From Pseudonocardia phyllosphaerae (GTDB lineage Bacteria; Actinomycetota; Actinomycetes; Mycobacteriales; Pseudonocardiaceae), in NCBI RefSeq assembly GCF_046546475.1, contig NZ_JBKGXS010000002.1, positions 1-64,000 of the forward strand: a DNA stretch of 64,000 bases, read 5' to 3'. Positions 25,392 through 37,000 of the stretch are shown one piece after another. How positions within the stretch are numbered: position 1 is the stretch's first letter; each line of letters starts with the position of its first letter. The notes beneath the pieces are model-generated. The model was not told where the DNA came from and ran no database searches. It was given only the letters and a program-made list of their open reading frames with translations. A program made the translations under genes and the position numbers.

Positions 25392-26330
25392 TCAGCCGAG
25401 GTAGTCCCCCATGCGCCGGAAGTAGTCACCGGCGACGTGCTCGACGCCCTGGTCGTCGAGCACCCGCTGCAGCACCAGGCCGTGCTGCCCGCCACGCCAG
25501 GCGTCCGGCCCGGCGACGACGATCACGCCGGTGCCCTCGCGGGCGAACACCCGGCCGTTCGTGCCGCCGGCCCGCTCCCGGGACACGCTCGCCTCCAGCA
25601 CGCGCAGGCGTCGTCCCTCGTGCTCGCACCAGGCGTTCGGGTACGGCCCGGTCTGCGCACGCACCAGGTTGACCAGGTCCCGCGCCTCCCGGTCCCAGTG
25701 GATCCGGTTGTCCGGGTCGGCCCGCTTGTGGAAGAACGACGCGTGCGCCGGGTCCTGCTCCAGCCAGTCGTGCGGCCCGTACTCGACGCGGTCGAACGCC
25801 TCGACCGCGAGCGAGCCGAACAGCACGACGGTGCGCTGGAACAGGTCCTCGGTGGTGTCGGTCGGGGTGACCGGCACCGTGCGCTGGCAGATGATCGGCC
25901 CGCGGTCGAGGTCGGCGTCCATCCAGTGCGCGGTGATCCCGACCTGCGACTCGCCGTTGATCAGCGCCCAGTTCAGCGGGGAGAACCCGGCGTACTTCGG
26001 CAGCAGCGAGTCGTGGGTGTTCACCGTGCCGCGGGTGGGCGCGGAGAACACGTCCGGGGAGATCCAGGTGCGCCAGTTGCAGGCGATCCCGATCTCGGCG
26101 CCGGCCTCCTTGATCGCCCGGACCAGGTCGTCGTCGACGGCCTTCTCCCGGTAGAGCACCGGGATGCCGTGCTCGCGGGCGAGGTCACCCATCGACTCCT
26201 GGAAGATGACGGGTGACCACTCGCCCTCCTCCGGGTGGCTGACCACGAGCACCACCTCGTGGCGCGACTCGAGGAGGTCGGCCAGCAGCCGCGCTCCCCA
26301 TTTCTGGTAGCCGAACAGGACGACACGCAC
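25392..26330 (-). CDS. N5-hydroxyornithine formyltransferase (CchA-like, Fmt fold)
   Basis: Transfers a formyl group from N10-formyl-tetrahydrofolate to a hydroxylamine, making the hydroxamate N5-formyl-N5-hydroxyornithine. About 312 residues, Fmt fold. The catalytic Asn-x-His is in GTVNTHDSLLPKYAG near residue 125 and the Asp in HWMDADLDRGPI near 160; a C-terminal domain (VLEASVSRERAGG onward) follows. The start VRVVLFGYQKWGARLL uses a GTG with AGGAG eleven bases upstream; GTG 26357, nine codons earlier, lacks a site. A housekeeping methionyl-tRNA formyltransferase is unlikely because this is the last gene of a siderophore NRPS operon beside an ornithine hydroxylase. Coelichelin's CchA is the closest functional model. 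Confidence 0.85.
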   Translation of the reverse strand: MRVVLFGYQKWGARLLADLLESRHEVVLVVSHPEEGEWSPVIFQESMGDLAREHGIPVLYREKAVDDDLVRAIKEAGAEIGIACNWRTWISPDVFSAPTRGTVNTHDSLLPKYAGFSPLNWALINGESQVGITAHWMDADLDRGPIICQRTVPVTPTDTTEDLFQRTVVLFGSLAVEAFDRVEYGPHDWLEQDPAHASFFHKRADPDNRIHWDREARDLVNLVRAQTGPYPNAWCEHEGRRLRVLEASVSRERAGGTNGRVFAREGTGVIVVAGPDAWRGGQHGLVLQRVLDDQGVEHVAGDYFRRMGDYLG

Positions 26331-26402
26331 TCTCGACGAACTCCTAGACCTGGGCACGCGGGGTCACCGCGCACCGGTGAATCGGTGGATGGGGTAGGGG
26401 AC

Positions 26403-27440
26403 CTACTTGGCGATGCCGGGCCTGGCCTTGCGGACGGCCGCAGCGAGGTTGCGGACCTCCTCGACCGAGCCCTGGTAGCTGAACCGGGGCTCGCCGTTCC
26501 AGCCGCCGAGCTGGCCGGCCTTCACCGCGGGCAGCGCCGCGAACGTGGGGAACTGCTTGATCATCTGCTGCTGGGGCAGCGAGAACGTGCGGATGTCGGT
26601 GAGGATCAGGTCCGACGGGTACTTGCCGACCTGCTCCCAGGACAGCTGCTCCAGGAAGTCCGCGGACAGCGGGGCCCCGGCGCGGGCCGAGGTCAGGCCG
26701 AGCGTGGTGTACCAGTTGATGTTCGGGTAGAAGGTCGGGCTGGCGACGTAGAAGCCGTCGGTGTCGCCGTAGACGAACTCGGCGCGCAGGCCCTTCTTCT
26801 CCGCGACCGCGGCCTTGAGCTCGTCGCCTGCCTTGGTGAACGCGTCGCGCGCCGTGGCGATGCCCGGCTCGTTGACGTCGGCGCCGAGCCGCTCGGCGAG
26901 GGTCTGATAGCCGCCGATGATCTCCGGGATCGGCTTGCCGAACTCACGGATCGAGTAGACCGGGCAGATCTTCTCGATCTGGGCGAGGTCGTCCTTGATG
27001 ACCCAGCGGCTGTCGGGGGTCTCCCCCGCCAGGCTCGCGATCATCAGGTCCGGGTTCAGCGCGGCGAGCTTCTCCAGGTTGACGCCGTTGTAGTCCTCGC
27101 CGCCGATCGACTGGACCTGGCCGAGGTCCATGTTCCCGGCCTGCAGGTTCGGCTTGCCGTCGCTGTCGCGCGACGGGCCGTAGAGCCCGGCCGGGCGGAC
27201 GCCGAAGTCCCACAGCGCGGCGGCGCCGTTGACGTAGGCGACAATCTTCTGCGGCCGCTGCGGCAGCGAGATCTTCTTGCCGAGGTCGTCGGTGTACTCC
27301 CACGGCCCACCGGCCGCGCCCGCACCGCCGCCGGCTCCCCCCTGCTCGTTCCCGCCCCCGCCGCCGCACGCGGTGAGCGCGGCCAGGGCGGCGGCCCCGC
27401 CGGCCAGGGAGAAGAACGAGCGCCTGCTGACGTTCTGCAT
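26403..27440 (-). CDS. Siderophore-binding lipoprotein with Tat signal
   Basis: Extracellular receptor, 345 residues, presumably for the siderophore made by this cluster. The N-terminus MQNVSRRSFFSLAGG is a twin-arginine signal that leads to the lipobox LTAC (Cys25), then a Gly-rich tether. The FecB/FepB domain follows: ISLPQRPQKIVAYVNGAAALWDFGV near residue 62, LAALNPDLMIAS near 140 and the C-terminal LPAVKAGQLGGW. AGAAAGG precedes the ATG; upstream in-frame starts would spoil the signal. Tat export means it folds in the cytoplasm before translocation. No cognate permease lies in the operon. It sits between panD and the formyltransferase. Confidence 0.88.
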   Translation of the reverse strand: MQNVSRRSFFSLAGGAAALAALTACGGGGGNEQGGAGGGAGAAGGPWEYTDDLGKKISLPQRPQKIVAYVNGAAALWDFGVRPAGLYGPSRDSDGKPNLQAGNMDLGQVQSIGGEDYNGVNLEKLAALNPDLMIASLAGETPDSRWVIKDDLAQIEKICPVYSIREFGKPIPEIIGGYQTLAERLGADVNEPGIATARDAFTKAGDELKAAVAEKKGLRAEFVYGDTDGFYVASPTFYPNINWYTTLGLTSARAGAPLSADFLEQLSWEQVGKYPSDLILTDIRTFSLPQQQMIKQFPTFAALPAVKAGQLGGWNGEPRFSYQGSVEEVRNLAAAVRKARPGIAK

Positions 27441-27518
27441 GTCTACCTTTCTGGAGATGTGGAGAGCCTGACCTTGCATGCCGGACGAACCGGTCACAAG
27501 ATCTGCTCTCCCCGGTGG

Positions 27519-27929
27519 TCAGGTACGGCCGCTGAGCTGCGCCGGCTGCCCCGGAGCGGGCACGGCGGGGTCGGCGCCGATCTCGACGGTGCGGTTGTGC
27601 TCGTCGACGTGGACGACGGTCGGCGTGTGCCCGGCGATCTCGGCGGGCTCCAGCGCGGCGTAGGACATGATGATCACCAGGTCGCCCGGGTGGACCAGGT
27701 GCGCCGCCGCACCGTTGATCCCGATGACGCCCGAGCCCCGCTCGCCGGTGATCGCGTAGGTCTCGAGGCGGGCGCCGTTGTCGATGTCGACGACGTGCAC
27801 CTGCTCGCCCTCGACGATCCCGGACGCGTCGAGCAGGTCCGCGTCGATCGTCAGCGAGCCGACGTAGTGCAGGTCGGCCTGGGTGACGGTCGCCCGGTGG
27901 ATCTTGGCGTTGAGCAGCGTGCGGTACAT
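27519..27929 (-). CDS. panD: Aspartate 1-decarboxylase (PanD), siderophore-cluster copy
   Basis: Pyruvoyl enzyme converting L-aspartate to beta-alanine and CO2, 136 residues. The self-cleavage site Gly24-Ser25 is in LHYVGSLTID; the active-site segments YAITGERGSGVIGINGAAAH near residue 60 and DLVIIMSYA near 85 are intact. The start codon shares a base with the NRPS stop (TGATG), so translation is coupled to the NRPS. In pantothenate biosynthesis panD normally sits with panC; here it follows an NRPS whose module 4 has a beta-alanine-like code, so its product is most simply used as an NRPS building block. Cahuitamycin- and madurastatin-type siderophores contain beta-alanine, which makes this plausible. 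Confidence 0.93.
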   Translation of the reverse strand: MYRTLLNAKIHRATVTQADLHYVGSLTIDADLLDASGIVEGEQVHVVDIDNGARLETYAITGERGSGVIGINGAAAHLVHPGDLVIIMSYAALEPAEIAGHTPTVVHVDEHNRTVEIGADPAVPAPGQPAQLSGRT

Positions 27930-30900
27930 CAGGACTCCTCCAGGAACCCGGCCAGGTCCGCCGGGGTCGGGTAGGTGAACAGGTCGGCGATGGCGACCTC
28001 GACGCCGAGCCCGGCGCGGATGGTCTCCCGCAGCCGGACCAGCAGCATCGAGTGACCGCCCAGGTCGAACAGGTCGTCGTCGGCGCCCACGGTCTCGCGC
28101 TCCAGCACCTCGGCGAACGCCGCGCACAGTGCCGTCTCGGTCGGCCCCTGCGGGGCGCGGCCCGCGGGTGCGGGATCCGGGGCGGGCAGCGCGGCGGTGT
28201 CGAGCTTGCCGTTGGCCGTCACCGGGAAACCGGTGACCTCGACGTACGCCGAGGGGACCATGTACTCGGGCAGCGTCCGGGCCGCGTGGGACCGCAGCGT
28301 CGCCCGGTCCGGGAGCGCACGACCGTCGGCGGCCACCAGGTACGCGACGAGGCGACGGTCACCGGGCCGGTCCTCGCGGACCGTCACGACCGCGCGGGCG
28401 ACGGCATCGTGCCCGGCGAGCACCGCCGAGATCTCCCCCGGCTCGACCCGGAACCCGCGGATCTTGACCTGGTCGTCGGCGCGGCCGAGGTACTCCAGCC
28501 GCCCGCGGGCGTCGCGGCGCGCGAGGTCGCCGGTGCGGTACATCCGGGTGCCGGGCGGACCCCACGGGTCGGCGACGAACCGGTCCGCGGTCAGCCCGAG
28601 CCGGCCCAGGTAGCCGTGCGCGAGCCCCGCGCCCGCCAGGTACAGCTCCCCGGCGACGCCCGGCGGCACCGGGCGCAGCGCGGCGTCGAGGACGTGGGCA
28701 CGGGCCCCGGCGACCGGGCGCCCGACCACCGGCGACGGCGAGTCGGCGACCCGGGCGACCAGCGCGTCGACCGTCGCCTCGGTGGGGCCGTAGAGGTTGT
28801 ACACCTCGGTGCCGGGCAGCGCCCGCAGCCGCTGCCACTGGTCCGGCGCGACGCCCTCGCCGCCGATGCCCACCACCGGCAGCACGCAGCTCTCCGTCCC
28901 GTCGGGGCCGGTGCGGAACACCCCGGACTCGCCGACCTGCGCGAGGTAGGACGGAGTGAGCTCCAGGAAGTCCAGCTCCCGCTCGATCACCCGGGCGGCG
29001 AGCCGGTCCGGGTCGCGGCGGGTGTCGTCGTCGATGACGTGGACCTCGTGCCCGTCGAGCATCCACAGCTGCGGCTGCCAGGACGCGTCGAAGGAGAACG
29101 GCCAGGCGTGCCCGGCGCGCAGCGCCCTGCCCCCCGCCCGCTCGACGGCCGGGCGGTGCAGCGTCTCCCGGTGCCCGGCGAACAGGTTCACCAGCGCCCG
29201 GTGCGGCACGACGACGCCCTTGGGCCGCCCGGTCGATCCGGACGTGTAGATCACGTGCGCCGCGTGCTCGGGCCGTGGCGGCACCACCGTGGCGGTCTCG
29301 CCGTGCGGGTCGTCGAGCAGCACCCGCGCCACCCCGTGGGTGTCGTGATGCGTATCGGTGAGCACGGCAATCGGTGCGGCGTCGGCGAGCAGCTCCGCGA
29401 TCCGGGCCGGGGGCTGCTCCGGGTCCAGCGGCAGGTACGCCGCGCCGGAGGCCAGCACCGACCAGATCGCCTCCAGGTACCCGGCCCCGCGCGGGAGCAG
29501 GATCGCCACGATCCGGCCCGGTGCGGCGCCTGCCGCGGACAGCCGCGCGGCGCGGTGCCGGACCCGCTCGTCCAGCTCGCCGAACGTCCAGGAGCCGTCC
29601 GCATCGGACAGTGCGACGGCGTCCGGGGTGCGCGACGCCTGCGCGGCGAGCAGTTCCGGCATCGTCGCCGCGCCGGGGTCCGGGGCGACGGGGCCGGTGG
29701 CCCACTCCCCCAGCAGCCGGTCCCGCTCGGCGGTCTCCAGGATCTCCAGGTCGCCGATCGGGGCGTCCGGGTCCGCGGCGACCGCGTCGAGCAGCCGGGC
29801 GAACCGGGCCGCGACGGTCGACACGGTCGGCTCGTCGAACAGGTCGCGGCTGTACTCCAGCTCCCCGGCGATCCCCGACGGCGACTCGACCAGGTCGAAG
29901 GACAGGTCGAACTTCGCCGTGGCCAGGCCGGCGTCGAGGAACTCGGCGGGGTTGCCGAGCACGGTCTCCCGCTCGCCGGAGGACCGGTAGACCGCGAGCA
30001 TCACCTGGAACAGCGGGTGCCGCGACAGCGACCGCGGCGGGTTCAGCACCTCCACCAGACGCTCGAACGGCAGCTCCTGGTGGGCGTAGGCGGCCAGGTC
30101 GGTCTCCCGCGCCCGCCCGAGCAGCTCGGTGAACGTCGGGTCCCCGGAGGTGTCGGTGCGCAGCACCAGGGTGTTGACGAAGAATCCGGCGAGGTCGTCG
30201 AGCGCGTGGTCGGTGCGCCCGGCGATCGGGGTGCCCAGTGGCACGTCGGTGCCGCCGCCGAGCCGGGTCAGCAGCGCCGCCAGCGCCGCGTGCAGCACCA
30301 TGAACGTGCTGGCCCCGGACCGGTCGGCCAGCGCCCGCAGCGCCGCGTGCGTCTCGGCACCGACGGCGAAGCGGACCTTCCCACCGCGGCCGGAGGACCG
30401 CGCGGGACGCGGCCGGTCGACCGGCAGGGTCAGCTCGTCGGGCATCCCCGCCAGCTGCTCGCGCCAGTAGCCGGCCTGCTCGTCGAGCAGCGGCCCGTCG
30501 AGCAGGGCGCGCTGCCAGAGCGCGTAGTCGCCGTACTGCACCGGCAGCGGCGCGAACGCGGGCGCCGCACCGTGGGTGCGGGCGGCGTAAGCGGCGTCGA
30601 GGTCACGGCGCAGCGGCGGCAGCGACCAGCCGTCGCCGGCGATGTGGTGCACCAGCAGCAGGAACAGGTACTCCGCGTCCGAGACCCGCACCAGGGTGGC
30701 ACGCACCGGCAGCTCACCGGCCAGGTCGAACACGTGCGCGGCGGCACGGGTCAGCTCGGCCGGCCCGCCGTCGACGACCTCGAACACCGGGCGGGCGTCC
30801 GCGGCCGAGAGCACCTCCTGGTACGGCACGCCGTCGTGATCGCGGTAGACGGTGCGCAGCACCTCGTGCCGGGCGACGACGTCGCCCAGCGCGGCCTGCA

Positions 30901-31069
30901 GCGCCGCCGCGTCGACCGGTCCGGAGATCCGCCACGCCCACGGGATGTTGTACGACGTGGCGCCCGCGTCCGAACCGGTCGGGTCGGTGTGCGCGAGCCG
31001 GTCGAGGAACCACAGGCGGGCCTGGGCGAACGACAGCGGCAACGGCTCCGGGCGCGGCGTCACCGGCAC
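27929..31069 (-). other. NRPS module 5: C-A-T, no release domain
   Basis: Residues about 5045-6090. The code reads DAQLGGLVDK (FDASWQ, ELTPSY, GIGGE, NLYGPTEATVD), unassigned; a modified ornithine at the C-terminus is chemically attractive because it could cyclise to a lactam and release itself. The carrier serine is in DLGGHSMLL and the protein ends soon afterwards. Boundaries approximate. Confidence 0.8.
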
Positions 31070-34000
31070 CAGCGCGGGGCGGGCACCGGCGGCGCCGTCG
31101 AGCGCGGCCGCGAGCCGGCGCGGGGTGGGTGCGTCGAACACCGCCCGCAGCGGCACCTCCACGCCAAGCTCGGCGCGGATCCGGCTGACCAGCCTCGTCG
31201 CGAGCAGCGAGTGCCCGCCGAGGGCGAAGAACCCGTCCTCGGGGCCGACCTCGCCGAGCTCCAGCAGCTCCGCGTAGAGCCCGCACAGCGCCTTCTCCCG
31301 CGGGGTACGCGGGGTCGGGTCACCGGCCGGGGTCCGCTCCGCGCGCGGGTCCGGCAACGCCGCGGTGTCGATCTTGCCGCTGGTGTTGAGCGGCAGCTCG
31401 TCGAGCGCGACGACCGCCCACGGCACCTGGTGCGCGGGCAGCCGCGACGCGGCCAGCTCCCGCACCGCCGTGGTGTCGAGCCCGGCGGTGCCGGTGGGGG
31501 TGCCGCCGGAACCGAGCGCGCCGGTGACATAGCCGACCAGCCCGTCCCCGCGGGCGACGACGACGGCGCGACGCACGTCCGGGTGCTCACCGAGCACCGC
31601 GGCGACCTCGGCGGGCTCCACCCGGAACCCGCGGATCTTGACCTGGTCGTCGGCGCGGCCGCGGTACTCCAGCTCGCCGCCTGCGGTGCGGCGCACCAGG
31701 TCCCCGGTGCGGTACATCCGCTCCCCCGGCCCGGCGAACGGGTCGGGCACGAAGCGTTCCGCGGTCAGCGCGGCGCGGCCGTGATAGCCGCGGGCCAGCC
31801 CCGTGCCGGACAGGTACAGCTCCCCGGTGACACCGGTCGGGACCGGGCGCAGGTCGGCGTCGAGGACGTAGGCGCCGGTGCCCGGCAGCGGCGACCCGAT
31901 CCGGATCGGCCCACCGTCGACCTCGGCGCACAGGCTGTCGCCCGCGGCCTCGGAGCAGCCGTAGAGGTTGCGCAGCCGGGCGCCGGGCAGCCGGGACCGG
32001 AACGCCGCGGCGAGCGCCGCGGGCAGCGCCTCACCGGAGGTGACCCAGTCCCGCACACCGCGGACGTCCTCGGGTGCGGTCTCCAGCAGCGTCGCGAGCA
32101 GGCTCGGGACGACGGTCAGGGTGTCCGCGCCGCTGTCGCGCACCAGCGCGGCGAGCGCCACCGGATCGGCGGCGACGGCGTCGCCGGCGAGGACGACGGT
32201 GTCGCCGTTCACCAGGCCGCCGAGCAGCTCGGTGGTGCCGTCGATGAACGACAGCGCGCTCTTCGCCACCCGGACGCCCGGGGTGCCGGTGCGGGCCCAC
32301 GCCAGCCGGTTGGCCAGCGCGCGACGGGTCCCGGCGACGCCCTTGGGACGCCCGGTCGAGCCGGAGGTGAAGATCAGGTAGGCGAGCTGCTCCGGGTCGC
32401 GCACACCGGGTTCCGGTGCGGGCCCGGTCCCGGTGAGGGTCGCCGGGTCGAGCCACCGCTCGTCGGTACCGGCGGTGCCCAGCACGACCGCGGGGCGGCC
32501 GTCGTCGAGCATCAGCGCGACCCGCTCGGCGGGCAGCGCCGGGTCGACCGGCAGGTACCCGGCGCCGAGCCGCAGCACGGCCAGCAGCGACGCGACCAGG
32601 TCCACCGACCGCGGCAGCGCGACCGCGACGACGTCGTCGGCACCGACGCCGCGCGCGGCCAGTGCGGCGGCGATCGCGCCGGCGCGGGCGTCCAGCTCGG
32701 CCGCGGTGGTCCGTTGCCCGCCGGAGACGACCGCGGCGGTGTCCGGGAGCCGGTCCAGCAGTGTCTCCAGCGACTCCGGCTCCGGGTCGGGGCGCGCGGT
32801 GAGCGCCGCCCGCTCGGCGTCGTCGAGCAGGTCGATGCCGGTCAGCGGGCGGTCCGGGTCGGCCAGGGCCGCGGTGAGCAGCCGCCGCCAGCGGTCCACG
32901 ATGCCGTGCACGGTGGCCGCGTCGAACACCTCGGTGTTGAACTCGACGTGCCCGCCGAGACCGTGGCCGGTGTTGTCCGGGCCGGTGTCGTCCGGTCCGG
33001 TGTCGCCGACGAACAGCACCAGGTCCGCCCGGGACGTGCCGGTGCGGATCGGCTCCTCGGCGACGGTGAGCCCGGGCAGCCGCACCTGGGCGACCTCGTT
33101 GTTCTGCCAGGCCAGCATGACCTGGAACAGCGGGTGGTGGGCCAGCGACCGGGACGGGTTGAGCGCCTCGACCAGGCGCTCGAACGGGACGTCGGCGTGG
33201 TCGTAGGCGTCCAGGTCGACGCGGCGCACCCGCTCCACCAGCTCGCGCAGCGACGGCGAGCCGGAGGTGTCGGTGCGCAGCACCAGGGTGTTGACGAAGA
33301 ACCCGACGAGGTCGTCCAGCGCGGAGTCGGTGCGCCCGGCGATGGAGCTGCCGATCGGCACGTCGGTCCCGGCGCCGAGCCGGGTGAGCAGGGCGGCGAG
33401 CGCGGCGTGCGCGACCATGAACACCGAGGCGTTCTCGGCGCGGGCGAACGCGCTGAGCTGCTCGGACACCGAGGCGTCCCACCGGAACCGGAACGAGTCG
33501 CCCCGGTAGGCCGACACCGCCGGGTGCGGCCGGTCGAGCGGCAGCTCGGTGCGCTCGGGCAGCCCGTCGAGGACCTCCCGCCAGTGCGCGAGCTGGGACT
33601 CCACGACCGGCCCGAGGTGCTCGCGCTGCCAGAGCGCGTAGTCGACGTACTGCACCGGCAGCGGTGTCCACCGTGGCGCATGCCCGGCACGGCGGGCGGT
33701 GTAGGCGGTGGCGAGGTCACGCCACAGCGGCGCCATCGACCAGCCGTCGGAGGCGATGTGGTGCATGACCAGCACCAGCACGTGCTCGGTCGCGTCCAGG
33801 CGCAGCAGCCGGGCCCGGACCGGGATCTCCCGGTCCAGCTCGAACGCGTACCCGGCGGCCTCGGTGACGTCCCCGGCCAGCGCCTCCGGCGTCGTCGGGA
33901 CGACCGGGAGCGTGACCTCCGGGTCGTCGAGGACGAGCTGGTGCGGGGCACCGTCGGCGTCCGGGAACACGGTGCGCAGCGACTCGTGCCGGTCGACGAC

Positions 34001-37000
34001 GTCGGCCAGCGCGGCCTGCAGCGCCGGCACGTCGAGGTCGCCGGTCAGCCGCATCGCGATCGGCATGTCGTAGGTCGCCGACGGCCCCTCGAGGCGGTAC
34101 AGGAACCACAGCCGGGCCTGGGCGAACGACAGCGGCACCGGCTCGGGCCGCGGTTCCACCCGCTCCAGGGCGGGCCGGGCCGGGGCGGTCCCGGCGCCGT
34201 CGAGCTTCCCGGCCAGCTCACCAGGGGTGGGTGCGGCGAAGACCGTGCGGATGTCGAGCTCGGCACCGGCGACGGCGCGGACCCGGGCGACCAGCTTCGT
34301 CGCCAGCAGCGAGTGGCCGCCGAGGTCGAAGAAGCCGTCGTCGGGGCCGACGGTGCCGGCGGGCACGCCGAGAACCTCGGCGAACAGCCCGCACAGCAGC
34401 TCCTCCCCGGGAGTCTCCGGGCCGCGCCCGGTGCCGCGGCGCGGCGCCGGGTCCGGCAGCGCCCCGCGGTTGACCTTGCCGCTGGGCAGCAGCGGCAGCG
34501 CGTCGAGCACGACGACGTCGGAGGGCACCATGTACTCCGGCAGCCGCTCCGCCGCCCGGGCCCGCAGCGCCTCGGCCAGCGCGGCGCGCTCGCGGTGCGC
34601 GGCCGGCCGGTTGGCGTAGGCCTGTGGCGGGTTGCCCACCCGGGTACGGGCGTAGGCGGCGGGCACCGCGTCCGGGTCCGCCTCGGCCCCGTGTATACCT
34701 GCGGCGCCGTGTGTGCCTGCAGCGCCGTGTGTGTCTGCGGCGCCGACGACCAGGTCCAGCTCACCGGTGGGTGAGCCGGCGGTCCAGGTCAGCGCGTACG
34801 GCCGCCCGGTCGCCTCGGCGACCGCGGCGAGGTCCTCGGGGTCGGGCACGGACGTGGTCTCGTCGAGTACCGCGCGTGCGCCCTCCGGGTCGGTCGGCAG
34901 CAGCGCGACGGCGTCGTTCTCCCCGGCCAGGCGGGCGTTCGGGATGCCGGTGACGCGCACCCGCCCGGGCCGCTCGGCCAGCGCCGCGGCGAGGTCACCG
35001 GCGGCGTCGGCCCCGGCTGCGTTGTCGTCCCCGGCAGTGTCGTCCCCGGCTGCGTCGGCGTCCCCGGCTGCGTCGGCCCCGGTGAGGTCGTCCCAGTTCA
35101 GCGTCGTCTCCGCGGGCGCCGGTGCCGGTTCCCCGGTCTCCAGGACGACGTCGTAGCGGTGCCGGGTCAGCTCGTTGTGGAAGCGGCCGCGCTTGACCCG
35201 GATCTGCGCCGACGTGATCCCCGGCAGCGCGAGGAAGAAGTCCGGGTCGAGCACCAGCTCGCCCTCCCGGTCGACGGCGAGGTCGACCGACGCAGGGGTG
35301 ACGGTCTCCCCGTCGCGCTCGCGGATCAGCTCGACGGCGGTGCGCAGCCGGCGCAGCGTGCGCAGGTTGCGGATGTCGCCGAGGAACAGCCGCCCGCCCG
35401 GAGCGAGATGGCGGCGCGCGGTGTCGAGGACCTCGACCAGGTAGTCCGCGCTCGGGAAGTACTGGGCCACCGAGTTGACGATCACCAGGTCGACGTCGGA
35501 GGCACCGAGGCCGTCGAGGTCGTGCGCCGGGCGCGCAGCCAGATGCACCCGTCCGGCGAGCTCGGGGTCGCCGGCGGCGAGACCGCGCTGCAGGTTCGCG
35601 ACGGCCTCGGCGGACAGGTCGATGCCCCAGTACTGCTCGGTGTCCGGCGCGATCCGGGACACGATCAGCCCGGAGCCGACACCGATCTCCAGCACGCGGC
35701 GCGGGCGCAGCGCGGCGATCCGCTCGATCGTCGCGGCGTGCCACTCGCGCATCTGCTCGTCGGGGATCTGCGTGCCGTCGTAGCTGGACTGCCAGCCGAC
35801 GAAGTTCTCCTCGTACCCGGCCTCGACGGCGTCGCCGTCGGAGAAGACGGCCTGGTGCAGCTCCTCCCAGGCGTCGACGTGCTCGTGCTCGGAGGCGGTG
35901 TCGCGCTCCCCGCGCGGCACCACGTAGGCGGCGATCCGGTCGCCGCGCACGGCGGCGACGGCGGCGGACACGCCCTCGTCGGAGGCGAGGACGTTCTCGA
36001 TCTCGCCCAGCTCGATCCGGTAGCCGCGGACCTTGACCTGGTCGTCGGCGCGGCCGTGGAAGACCATGCGGCCGTCGTCGGTCCAGCGCACCAGGTCGCC
36101 GGTGCGGTAGAGCCGCTCACCGGGGGTGAACGGGTCGGCGACGAAGCGCTCCGCGGTCAGCGCTGCGCGCCCGAGGTAGCCGCGGGCCAGGCCGGAGCCG
36201 CCCAGGTACAGCTCCCCGACGACGCCGGGCGGCACCGGGGCAAGCCCGGAGTCCAGCACGTAGGCGCGGGTGCCCGGGTCGGCGACGCCGATCGGGACCT
36301 GCGCGGCACCGGCTAGCTCGGCCGGGTCGGACAGGCCGAGCGTGGAGTTCACGGTGGCCTCGGTGGGGCCGTAGGCGTTGAACAGCCGCCGCCCCGGCGC
36401 CCACCGCTCCACGAGCTGCGGCGAGACCCGCTCGGTGCCGGCGAGCAGCACCGAGTCCGTGGGCAGCGTGCACTCCGGCGGCAGCGCCTCCAGCAGCGCA
36501 GGCGGCAGGATCAGCATCGTGACCCGGTGCTCGTGGATGTAGTCGGTCAGCGCCGGGCCCGCGACGCGGCGGTCGTCGGGCACGACGACCAGGCGGCCGC
36601 CGGTGAGCAGCGCCAGGCACAGCTCGAAGAACGCGACGTCGAAGCTGGGCGAGGCGAACTGCAGCACCCGCTCGACGACGCGGTCGCCGAACCGCTCGTG
36701 CTGGGTGGCGATCAGCCCGGTCACCCCGGAGTGGGTGACGACGACGCCCTTGGGCCGCCCGGTGGAGCCGGAGGTGTAGATGACGTAGGCGGCGCCGTCG
36801 GGGTCGATCTCCGGCAGCACCGGTGTGTCGGTGGGTTCGCCGATCTCCGACATCAGCACCCGCGGGACGTTCGGGAGCTCCGGGCCGTCGGCGGTGGTGA
36901 GCACGCAGACCGGAGCCGCGTCGTCGACCATGTAGCCGAGCCGGTCGGCGGGCAGGTTCGGGTCCAGCGGCAGGTACGCGGCGCCGGTCTTCATCGTCGC

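Noticed and set aside
25392..26330. Housekeeping methionyl-tRNA formyltransferase
   Set aside because: Placed at the end of a siderophore NRPS operon beside an ornithine hydroxylase and not next to def or priA; hydroxyornithine formylation fits better.
27929..31069. Hidden thioesterase or epimerase in the NRPS tail
   Set aside because: No GxSxG segment follows the last carrier and none of the C-like domains has the epimerase HHxxVDxVSW pattern; all four read HHIxxDGWS.
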